DNA from: Torymus aiolomorphi
Taxonomy: Eukaryota; Arthropoda; Insecta; Hymenoptera; Torymidae
Length of the DNA: 64,000 nucleotides
Assembly (NCBI GenBank): GCA_036365515.1
Contig: CM070877.1
Location: 65,422,522 to 65,486,521 of the forward strand
Direction: 5' to 3'
Below the pieces are notes generated by a model. It did not search any database. It saw only the letters and a list, made by a program, of their open reading frames with translations, and had not been told where the DNA came from. Within the stretch, counting starts at the first letter, position 1, and every line of letters starts with the position of its first letter. A program made the translations under genes and the position numbers. Positions 34,380 to 43,574 of the stretch are shown here, piece by piece.

Positions 34380-35215
34380 ATAGGAAAAACATTTTTTCTC
34401 GAGGAAGGTCTCGAAGAAAAGAAGTTGAAATTGTTTTTTCTCCTTTATTTAATCGTACGACACTGTGGAATTTTGCTGATTAATGAGAAAATGTCACGTA
34501 CATCAAGTTGCAGCTGCACATTATTTTGACTATTTAATTACATAGGGAAACATTTTTCCTCGAGGAAAAGCTCAAGGAAAGGAATTACACATAGAAGCAA
34601 ATACACCCATACACATACTCACACATACACAGACGCACGCACGTCGATATTTTGACGTTCCAACAAACATACGCCAGACACTGCTGTTTTTCGGCTCGTT
34701 GATAGAGGAAGGACCGCAAGATCTTTTCAAACCCTTCTCGAGGAGCAGATCACCAGCGGGAAGTCGGATGTCAGCTATTGGAAGTCGGCCGTTGGCTGCT
34801 GGAAATCGGCTGTCGACTGCAGGAAGTAGCTGTTTCAGTTATCCATGCGGCTACATCGGCGGCCTGCCTACTACTGATGCATCAGAGGACCACACCCTGG
34901 AAGTTAGTGGCGCTGGTGTAGCAGCATAAGGAGCGCACTCGTGATCGGTGGCGCTACAGTGCAAAAACAGCTCATTGGCTACCGCTGTGTCTCCATCGTT
35001 GTAATTAGCGGCGGCGGCGCACCAGAAGAGAGCTCATTGGCTGTTGGTGCGCCCCAACAAGCTGATTTAGCGTCCGCGGGAGGCGCAGCGGCTAAGAGCT
35101 CATTGGCCACCGCTGCGCCGGCGAAAGAACTGCTTTGCCGCGGAGCTAGCTCCACCACAAGGCTCGCGGACTCGCGAGCGGCCGCGCTCGGGAGGCACCG
35201 GGCGCGGTTACAAGT
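34380..35215 (+). repeat. Inner left TIR block of Polinton-type relic
   Basis: Inverse of about 38745-39625, with the landmarks tcgaggaaaagctcaagg, aacgtcaaaatat, the ggaagtcgg minisatellite and gctcattggc repeats. It also matches 29560-30000 in direct orientation, so the left arm has two copies of this block. Confidence 0.85.
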
Positions 35216-35257
35216 TCTTCGAGAGAAGTGTTTCAGAGTGTCCAATCAGTGTAAATT

Positions 35258-35422
35258 ATGGACACGCGCTGGAAACATCCGTGGACTTGTACGCTGAGTG
35301 GGCCCACCGGTTGCGGTAAAACAGTATTTGTTAAAAAATTTCTGAAATACATTGACCGCTTGAGCGACACTCGCTTCGAGAAACAGTATTTGAAGCGGGT
35401 ACTTGCAGCAGACGACAGCTAA
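35258..35422 (+). pseudogene. Packaging-ATPase N-terminal fragment (Walker A)
   Basis: A 54-residue frame starts MDTRWKHPWTC and holds a clear Walker A motif, GPTGCGKT (residues 15-22), near its N-terminus, as in the small ATPases encoded by Polinton/adintovirus-type elements. There it would power genome packaging into capsids. The frame stops after 54 residues and runs into ggaagtcgg-type TIR sequence in inverted orientation (about 35425-35520), so Walker B and the rest were replaced by TIR-derived DNA. Placement next to capsid and protease genes supports the identification. Confidence 0.65.
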
Positions 35423-35675
35423 CTTCCATCAGCCAGCATCCGACTTCCAGCAGCCAACGGCCGACTTCCAGCACCCGCCAGCCAACTTCCCGCCGGTCAT
35501 CCGCTCCTCGGGAATAGTTTGAAAAGACTTGGCGATCCTTACTCTATTAGCGAGTCAAAAATAAAAAATTGAAAGAATTCTAAGGCAAGCATCTTATTAT
35601 TAAAAGTTATTTTCTTTTCTGTTCTTTTTTTTGTGCTTAGTTTGATATTAATCATTTGCAAACTTTTTGTTACAG

Positions 35676-35975
35676 ATGGATCTTTCGAAGTTAAATGCGA
35701 TCGCCCGTGAAGGATTCCTCCCAACGAAAAGGTTGGTCGATCTGACCAAGAGCCAGCGTTATATGATAACAGGTTTGAAGACTGTGGCTACCAAATACGG
35801 ACGGAAAGTTGTGGCCGAATTGGAGAGCGAATATGATGTATTCATGGCAAAAAGAGTTTCGGAAGCTCTTGTTCAAGATGAAAATTTCTTCAGCAACCTC
35901 CAGGACGCCGCGAATAAGTATGAACTATTTATGATTTACAATGGAGGTTCAAGTGTTGAGTTTAGTGGCAAATGA
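35676..35975 (+). CDS. Conserved ~99-aa protein of Polinton-type elements
   Basis: Starts at the ATG 35676, immediately after a strong 3' splice signal (tttttgttacag), so an upstream leader exon is possible. It is complete: MDLSKLNAIAREGF, then RYMITGLKTVATKYGRKVV, VFMAKRVSEAL and a C-terminal YNGGSSVEF. From memory, small proteins with this pattern (variable N-terminus, K/R-Y-I, TKYG, PKRVS) accompany insect Maverick-like elements; the function is unknown. The pattern of a short beta-rich protein could suit a DNA-binding or virion component, but that is a guess. No lesions seen. Confidence 0.6.
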   Translation: MDLSKLNAIAREGFLPTKRLVDLTKSQRYMITGLKTVATKYGRKVVAELESEYDVFMAKRVSEALVQDENFFSNLQDAANKYELFMIYNGGSSVEFSGK

Positions 35976-36052
35976 CTTTCTTTTAAATATCCGAGTACTA
36001 TAAATTATAATAGATCTGAAAAAATTATACATCTTTTTTTTTTACTGGAACA

Positions 36053-36316
36053 GGCGGACATTTTCTTAACGAAGGTAACCAAATATCGTGTGAATCATAT
36101 CCTAATGACTATTGTCTTTTCGCGTTTGATTTAACTTCCGACCTATCGGTTAACGAATGCACTCATTGGAATTTGATTAAGCACGGTAACGTCAGATTAG
36201 ATGTACGATTCGCTGAATCATTAGCCAATACTATAAATTGTATTGTCTATGATGAGTACGATAATATTTTGGAAGTAGATGCATCGCGTCAAGCTATTGT
36301 AGACTTTAGTGGTTAG
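36053..36316 (+). pseudogene. Major-capsid-like protein, C-terminal fragment
   Basis: Coding similarity begins right after a polypyrimidine tract and cag (36050-36052). About 87 codons remain, including YCLFAFDLTSDLS, HWNLIKHGNVRLDVRFAE, NCIVYDEYDNILEVD and a SRQAIVDFSG end before TAG 36314-36316. This is the C-terminal pattern of the F54H12.2-like proteins taken to be Polinton capsid proteins (family knowledge from memory). The remaining several hundred residues are absent: either the 5' part was deleted or this is the last exon. Confidence 0.65.
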
Positions 36317-36425
36317 AATAACGAAGTGCAGATGGCATTGTTGTACTACATATACGTAGAAGATTTGTTTCTTGGTGGCCAGTACATTTCGAGTCGTGAT
36401 CGTCGTTGCAAGCTACATAAAACGG

Positions 36426-36911
36426 ATGGATTTAGTTATAGATATCCAGTATCTCAAAGATACTGACAATAACAATACACCAAAGGAAATCGCTGTTGTT
36501 GCTCTTAATGGTGATTTTCACGGTCTTTGGTTAGTGGCTCCGATGGCTTGTGTAGATGATTTGAGCGTTGAAATTAGAAGACAAAATAATTGGTTAACTC
36601 AGCATTGTCACTGCATTAATTACTTGGAAGGTGAAGTTGATTTGAAAGTGTTTCATAAAACTCTGCAAGATTTATCAAAAAGTGCTCGAAAAATTTACGT
36701 TAGAGGCAGTGAAAAGTGGTTGATGCTTCATAAAATTGTAGCAAACGAAATCATTAATTTGGAGTATGACGTAGATTGTCCTCCGTTCGATAAGTTATCA
36801 TCTAATGTATATTGTATGCATCACGCTTTAAAATTTTCGGGTCATAAATATCGATGTGCGTTAAATCGCGCTTATCGTTTGAAAGGTTCTCTTCACGCCT
36901 TGGTTATCTAA
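36426..36911 (+). CDS. 161-aa conserved unknown of the Polinton-type cluster
   Basis: Chosen start is ATG 36426 (MDLVIDIQYL); the frame is open 54 nt further up without homology-like content. Visible blocks: IAVVALNGDFHGLWLVAP, RRQNNWLTQHCHCINYLEG, IYVRGSEKWLML, NLEYDVDCPPFD and HHALKFSGHKYRCALNRAYRL. Acidic residues after beta-strand-like hydrophobic runs (VIDIQ, NLEYD) would suit an RNase-H-like or exonuclease fold, but I cannot show it. It lies 24 nt upstream of the protease gene on the same strand. Intact. Confidence 0.55.
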   Translation: MDLVIDIQYLKDTDNNNTPKEIAVVALNGDFHGLWLVAPMACVDDLSVEIRRQNNWLTQHCHCINYLEGEVDLKVFHKTLQDLSKSARKIYVRGSEKWLMLHKIVANEIINLEYDVDCPPFDKLSSNVYCMHHALKFSGHKYRCALNRAYRLKGSLHALVI

Positions 36912-36935
36912 ATAAAAATTTAATCGATCTTCACA

Positions 36936-37451
36936 ATGGATAGCCTTCAAATATTGAAGATACTTTCACCAATCCAGTTGCATACTGTAGGCGTATTCCC
37001 AGCCGATCAAATCCCGCGGGTGTGGACCAAGCCGACGGCGTTCATCGTTAACACTGACAACCGTACCAAGCCTGGTATGCATTCGGTTGCGTTCTACGTC
37101 GATAGATCTTCTAGCGGTCTATACTTTGATAGTTTTGGATTACCACCTATAATACCCGATCACATAAGCCGTTTGCGAAAAAATTGTAAAACATTTCGTT
37201 GGAACGCATTACAACTTCAAAATGACGCATCCGATGTATGTGATCAATATTGTATTATGTTTTTAAGCTATATGAGTAATGGTTTAGGTTTGAAGAAGTT
37301 TCTGGATAATTTTTCTGTCAACTTGGAGAAAACTGATAACATAGTTAGACGCTATGTGCGTTATAAAAAAGCTGACGGAAATTTCATTGGCAACGGTGGA
37401 TGCTTCGTCAGATGTTTACAAAACTCTCGCTCTAAAATGTCTTTGTTATAA
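36936..37451 (+). CDS. Adenain-like cysteine protease
   Basis: The 171-residue frame matches the adenovirus protease/Ulp1 fold (family C5 type) used by Polintons for capsid maturation. Candidate catalytic residues are in the expected order: His49 (GMHSVAFYVD), Asp65 (LYFDSFGLPP), Gln93 or Gln95 (ALQLQ) and Cys102 (SDVCDQYCIMFL). The usual Gly after the Cys is Asp here, which could weaken activity. Length is close to the family's usual ~200. The frame is intact from ATG 36936 to TAA, with the 161-aa gene just upstream and a separate TATA-bearing gene downstream. Confidence 0.75.
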   Translation: MDSLQILKILSPIQLHTVGVFPADQIPRVWTKPTAFIVNTDNRTKPGMHSVAFYVDRSSSGLYFDSFGLPPIIPDHISRLRKNCKTFRWNALQLQNDASDVCDQYCIMFLSYMSNGLGLKKFLDNFSVNLEKTDNIVRRYVRYKKADGNFIGNGGCFVRCLQNSRSKMSLL

Positions 37452-37626
37452 TTGTCAGCATTTCTATTATCACGCGAAAGAAGTTTTGATGTAAGAAGAT
37501 ACAACGTGTGTCATGGAAATTTAACCATTTCAACTACATGTGCGTCATTGTTTAACCTTGCTCGTCTTAATCTTTACTTCTTAAACGTCTGCACTATTTT
37601 AAACGTGTACATAGTTTGAAGAGCTG

Positions 37627-37662
37627 TATTTAAAGGATCGCTTCAGAGTCTTTAGCACCAGT
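37627..37662 (+). promoter_or_regulatory. TATA box and initiator upstream of ORF at 37695
   Basis: TATTTAAA at 37627-37634 with an initiator-like ccagt at 37658-37662, a 31-nt spacing, and the first ATG at 37695. It suggests the last gene of the cluster has its own promoter. Confidence 0.45.
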
Positions 37663-37694
37663 CGCTTTCTACTCGTAAAAATACGCGGATCGCC

Positions 37695-38470
37695 ATGGTG
37701 ACCCTACCACGAGCTGCGCAACACCCACATCAAGTCTTTTGTACATTGTACGCCTTAAATAAATCGTTCAACAAGAAGGTAATTGTTGGTTTGGAATATG
37801 ACGAGGTCATCGACAAGGTCAACGACCTTGCTACAAACCTGTGCTTCGACTATTATCGAATGACTTTGAAGGTGTTGCATTTTTATACAATGACTGGGAA
37901 GAATTCAAAACAAGTTTCGACGACATTGATAAATATTTTCGTGGACTTGATAATAGTTTAAAGAACCAGAAAATTTACGGAAACGGTTGGAGTTTAAAAT
38001 TCACCACAAGTCACCAGGAAAAAGCAATCGAAATTGCAGAAAACAGGAGGCCTGGTGTTGGTCGGATCAAACGGTTTCGTCATAGTTTAGTAATGAAAAA
38101 GGTTACTTTTGATTGTCTCCAAGAATTTATTGTAAAGTGTGTCGATACTCGTCTTAAATATTTAAATTCTATTGCGAGTAGTGTACAATATCTTACCTGC
38201 GACGTTATGGAGTTTATTAAAACTAAAAGTAGTCTCATGCATGAACTACAAGTACAACTGTATACACCTAGTATTGTAAAAGACGTTGTAAATTTAGTTG
38301 ATAATGATGTAATAGACGAAATAACCTCTAGTGTAGAAAAGCAATGTAAAGAAAAAGATCAAGCTTCTCTACCTAAGTGCGATGTTGCTGATGTATTGTA
38401 TCAGATTGTATCATTACACATGCCAAGAATGGTTGATGTATTAAATACTATATTATTTGATAATAAATAG
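37695..38470 (+). pseudogene. Frameshifted unknown gene of the Polinton-type cluster
   Basis: ATG 37695 opens with VTLPRAAQHPHQVFCTLYAL and runs about 55 residues in one frame to LCFDYYR. The protein then continues in a second frame (FEGVAFLYNDWEEFKTSF onward, 37860-38470), so one indel lies near 37855-37865. The remaining ~200 residues are Lys/Asp-rich and probably helical. AATAAA overlaps the stop (38462), a plausible polyadenylation signal. Position and promoter mark it as an element gene; I cannot name its function. Confidence 0.5.
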
Positions 38471-38744
38471 AAAAATTTGAATATACTTACTATGTACTTC
38501 TTTTTGTCTTCCTTGCCTTCCTCTTAATCCCAACTTATTGTATTTTTAAGACGTTAATTTTTACTTTACATTTCTAAATTGCAACTAATATAAATTAAAT
38601 TTTATTTAACGAAATGAAGCTAGCTTACATTTGGATATTTTTTCAAGAAGTATTTAAATTATTTAATAACTAACAAAAATTAGTTGAAATTACATACTCA
38701 TAAATATTTTTTAATTTGGTGACGCAAACATGCGTTGACGCAAT
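38471..38744. other. AT-rich tail between last gene and inner right TIR
   Basis: No coding signature; contains polyadenylation-like A/T-rich sequence. Confidence 0.6.
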
Positions 38745-39899
38745 CTCCGTGGTTCTTTTACCGGCGCAGTGGTGGTGGCCAATGAGCTCTTAGCCGCGGC
38801 CGTGCCCCTCCTTCCGCGCGTGGCCACTCGCGAGTCCGCGAGCCTTGTGGTGGGGCTAGCTCCGCGGGTCTTCTGACGGCCAATGAGGTTATTTTACATT
38901 GCGCCGTTATCGGTCACGAGGGCGTTCTTTGTATTACTACACCAGCGCCACTAACATTCCAGGGTGTGGTCCCTTGATGCGGCAGTAGTAGCCGGGCCGC
39001 CGATGTAGCAGCATGGATAACTGAAACAGTATTTGAAACAGCTACTTCCTGCAGTCCACAGCCGATTTCCAGCAGCCAACGCCCGACTTCCAGTAGCCGA
39101 CAGTCGACTTCCCTCTGGCCATTCGCGCCTCGAGAAAGGTTTGAAAAGACCTTGCGGTCCTTCCTCTATCAACGAGTCGAAAAACAGCAGTGCCTGGTGT
39201 ATGTTTGTTGGAACGTCAAAATATTGACGAGCGTGCGTCTGTGTATATGTGAGTATGTGTATGGGTGTATTTGCTTCTATGTGTAATTCCTGACAGTCGA
39301 CTTCCCGCTGGTCATCCGCGCCTCGAGAAAGGTTTGAAAAGACCTTGCGGTCCTTCCTCTATCAACGAGTCGAAAAACAGCAGTGCCTGGTGCATGTTTG
39401 TTGGAACGTCAAAATATTGACGTGCCTGCATCTGTGTATGTGTGAGTATGTGTATGGGTGTATTTGCTTCTATGTGTAATTCCTTTCCTTGAGCTTTTCC
39501 TCGAGGAAAAATTCTTTCTTTGTGTAATTCAATAGTCAAAATAATGTGCAGCTGCAACTCGATATACGTGACATTTTCTCATTAATCAACAAAATTCTAC
39601 AGTGTCATACGATTAAAATAAAGGAGAAAAAAAGTTGACGCGTTTCTCGTTCGGAAAACATGATAGGCACATGACAAGATACAATTTCGATGACAGTAAG
39701 TTATGACTAATTCGAGGTAAGGCGATATAATTCGCCAGCAGAGGGCCCACGTGCGATGAGATCATCCGTGGCAAAGATGAACGGTCGACCGGATGTCAGT
39801 CGCGAATATTGCCTTGTCGCGTGAACATCTCCGTCGCAAAGCATGAGGGTATTGTGCGGATCCCGAAGTTTGTCATGTATCTCTCTTGTGCTCCCCATA
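38745..39899 (-). repeat. Inner right TIR block with 193-bp tandem duplication
   Basis: Inverse of 34380-35215. A 193-bp unit (39099-39291 and 39292-39484, starting gacagtcgacttcc) is duplicated in tandem. Homology to the outer right TIR (46962-47345) continues to about 39899, where copia sequence begins. Confidence 0.85.
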
Positions 39900-41950
39900 T
39901 AAATGTACTATTCAGAGAAAGGTGCGAGCGTTGATGTATGACTCTGGACTTTCCGAAAATATGTGGGATCTAGCTTTGAGCGCGGCAGTGTATACATATA
40001 ATAGAACACCACACAAATCGAACAACATGATCCCGCCTATTCAAATGTTTAATCCGAAATATAAAGTGGACATTACTCAGCTAAAACGATTTGGATGTTT
40101 CGCCTACATGAAGGTGCAGCGTAAAATAGGACCGAAATTCAGATGTATAGGAAAGAGAGTGATACTGGTGGGATATAAAGAGACAGGCTATATATTCCTT
40201 AAACCAGAAGATGGAAAATTTTATGAAAGCCGTGATGTCAGATTCAACGAGAAACTGGTGTTTGGTAATAAATACAGGAAGAACGAAGTAAGCGACTGGG
40301 AGACGGACGGATTAGAAATTAATCCAGATACTTGGTTCGTTGAATTTGACTCTGAGGCGACGAAGAGAACTGAATCGGAGGGAGAGACAGTGAGAAGAGG
40401 ACGTGGTCGACCTCCGAAGGCGAAAAGAGATTCAGCCCAAAGGTCAGACGTATCAGATGCGACGGTGCATGCTATGCTAGCTGATGTAATTGGAGAGCCT
40501 ATTAACTATTAAGAAGCTATTAAAGCGACTGACAAAACAGAATGGATTGAAGCAATTAACAGCGAACTTGAATCAATGAGCAAAAATCGTGTATGGAAAC
40601 TGATAGATAGAAAACCAGTACCTAGCGACAGAAAACGACAGAACATAATTGATTCCAGGTGGGTGTTGAAGAAAAAGTTTGAGTCGGATGGTACTATCAG
40701 ATACAAAGCTCGCCTAGTCATAAGGGGCTTTAAGGACAGAAACGAGTACGACTTGCAAGAGGTGTACGCCCCGGTTTTTCGATTGCCATTGATTCGTATG
40801 ATACTTGCTATAGCGAATAAATATGATCTTGAACTCTGTCAGTTGGATGTTAAGACAGCATTCTTGAATGGCTTTCTGAATGTTCCAGTGTTAATGGAAA
40901 TTCCGGAAGGAATAGAGTGTTCAAACTAATTTAGGCGGCAGAAAGTGTGCAAGCTATAAAAAGCTTTGTACGGATTGAAAGTGAGCCCTAAATGCTGGAA
41001 CCAAAGGTTCACAGAAACCGTAAAAGGATTTGGGTTAAAACCAGATTTTTATGAGCCCTGCTTGTTTACCTGGCATGCGGGAAACAAGAATTTGATTCTG
41101 GTTTTATACGTCGATGACATACTTTTAGCCAGTAACGACAGAATAAAGTTAAAAGAAATAAAAATCAATCTTGCGAAAAATTTCGACATGACAGAGGTAG
41201 GTGAGCCGAAGTCCTTTCTTGGTTTAGAAATTCAAAGAGACAGAAAACTTCGAACATTGAAAATTAGTCAAAAAAAATACATTGTAAAAATGTTGATTAA
41301 ATTTGGTTATCAGAATGTGTGTCCGCAACGAACGCCCATGATTACAAATCAAGTGGCAAACCGACAGCGACGGGAGCGAGAGGAAAAAGAAGGTATAAGT
41401 GAAATAATAGCGACTGAAAATACTGAGAACAGACCTTACCGTGAAGGATAGGTACCCTTCTGTACCTGGCAAACGCTTGCAGACCTGACATAGCTTATGC
41501 AGTGAATGTGCTAAGCCGACACCAAATTAAACCGACTGATTGTTTAAATACTTAAAGGGAACTGTAAAACTAGGTCTGAATTATCTAGGGAAGAGTGACT
41601 GTTTCGAAGGATATTCCGATGCGAGTTTTGGCGACTGTAAGAATTCGTTGACAACGAGTGGCTATGTGATTAAACTCTTTGGAGATACCATAGCTTGGAG
41701 AACTCGAAAACAACGTTATGTAAATCTATCTACCTGCCAGGCAGAACACGTGTCAATGAGCGGCTGTAGTCAGGAATTAGTATCTATACAAAATTCTCTG
41801 AAAAACGTGCTAGCTGAAAGGTTCATACCGATGCCTCTATGGTGCGATAACCGATCGGTCGAAACAAAGGTAAAAACAGGCGGTGGTAACAAATTGCGAC
41901 ACATGACTGATATTAAAGAACACTATGTGAGTGTGTTGAGCGACAGTTAG
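39900..41950 (+). pseudogene. Copia Pol fragment 1 (integrase C-terminus, RT, RNase H)
   Basis: Integrase end ([27 protein letters not shown]) then RT: EWIEAINSELESM, WVLKKKFE, RYKARLVIRGF, LCQLDVKTAFLNG (first Asp), LYGLKVSPKCWNQRF and LYVDDILLAS. Stops lie in the same frame at 40510-40512, 40927-40929 and 40957-40959; a frameshift follows before RNase H (41540-41950: YSDASFGDCKNSLTTSGYV, ending TDIKEHYV). The DVK and YVDD catalytic motifs are intact, but the multiple stops make it dead. Confidence 0.85.
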
Positions 41951-42511
41951 TATGCGTGAAATGGATAGCTTCAAAGAGACAGGAGGCTGATGTGATGACT
42001 AAGCCTCTGTCATTTGAACTGCATACGAAATTGGTTAAACTAATTTCTAACTCATAATTTTATTTTGATTACAGAACACAAATGAAGCAGGATGGGTCGA
42101 AGAGGGACGACGAGGATGAGAATCCAACCAAGAGAGCGATACGACTGGTAACGCAGCTTGTGAGGCCCGGAAGGGAGTGACAGAAATATATGGATGTATA
42201 TGTGCGGGCCTGGCCAAGCTGCCCGCTCTCGCTTGGGCGTTCTTTCTCGTTTGTCTCCCTCTCTCGCTCTCCCCCCACCTTTCTCTGTACTGAGTGATCG
42301 GCGCCTTCTGACGCGCTCAGTGCTCACAGAGAGCTGCTTCGGGCAACAACCCACGATACTAATATATATAGATTTGAACAGCGACCGAGTGAAACCTACT
42401 TACTAGATTTGTATTAGCAGCGACGGGATTACTCCAATAAAAGCTTTATATACTTTTACATTAAAATACAGTGTCAGTGACTACGTTCTTTACCACTCCT
42501 TCTTCCAACAT
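39900..42511 (+). mobile_element. 5'-truncated copia element 1
   Basis: Begins inside the integrase, continues through RT and RNase H (to 41950), then LTR-like sequence with aataaa (42434) ending ttccaaca at 42511. Gag, protease and the 5' LTR are missing. Confidence 0.75.
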
Positions 42512-42527
42512 ATAATTCCTTCAAGAT

Positions 42528-43574
42528 ATTAAATTAAAGAATTATGAAAATGTTGAAGAATTCTTCGTAGAATTTGAGAAAGCGGTGAACGAATTTAAAG
42601 CAGCCGGAGGAAAGATAGATGAAACTGAGAAAATGCGATACTTAATCAAAGCATTACCAGCAAGTTACAGTTATATTGGTGACTTTATCGACGTCATTCC
42701 AGAAAGAGAAAGGACAGTAGATTACGTAAAATCAAAAATCAAAGAAAAGAATTTAGTTAAAAATAATTCAGAAGAGAAGAGTAATGCAAGCACGTTCTCA
42801 ACAAAGACAAACGGACAGTGCTTTACTTGCGGCAAAGTCGGGCATTATCAAAAGGATTGTTGGAAAGGCCAACAAGGCGGCAGAGGCAGAGGTGCCCAAT
42901 TATCGAGAGGACAACGTGGAAACCAACGAGGCTACAATAGAGGCAGAGGACGCGGGCGCAGTTCAAATCAAAACAAGTCAACGGACGAGCAGCAGGGTTC
43001 ATCATCCGAGACGTGGTCAACACAAGTATGCGGCCCAGAAGTAAAGGACATAACAGGTTATAGCGTAAATAGAGAATGCGAAGGTAATGAAATAAATTGG
43101 TTATTGGACAGTGGTTCCACAGACCATATTATTAAAAGCGATAAATATTTTGAGAAGTATATAGTTTTAAAAGATCCGGTAAATGTAAAATTACCAGACG
43201 GTAAAATGTTAAAAGCGACGAAAATCGGTAATATAAAAATTAAAGTTAGAAATTATTATAACGAAAAACAAATTGATTTGAGTAATGTATATTATGTAGA
43301 AGGAATTAAGCAAAATTTGTTAAGGTTTTCCAGAATAACTAAAAATGCTACAATAACTGCACGAGACAGTAATGCTAAAATTTACAATAAATCGGGAGAA
43401 TTAGTAGCTATTGCAAATAAAATTGATAATTTGTATTCTTTGAAAAGTTATGCATTAACGAATAAAAATAAAGATAAATATGTAAATACAGTAAGATTAT
43501 CAGATAAAGAAAAATGGCATAGAGCAGTAAGATTATCAGATAAAGAAAAATGGCATTGGTCATGTAAATTTTAA
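42528..43574 (+). pseudogene. Copia 2 Gag and protease
   Basis: The frame is open from just after 42528 without its own ATG, so the Gag N-terminus is lost. It holds YLIKALPASYSYIGDFIDVI, a CCHC knuckle (CFTCGKVGHYQKDC), an Arg/Gly-rich RNA-binding-like linker, and the protease active site WLLDSGSTDHI with FSRITKNA downstream. Near the end an 11-codon segment (VRLSDKEKWHR) is duplicated in tandem (about 43488-43553), and a small deletion then puts the following GHV-type integrase start out of frame. Confidence 0.85.
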
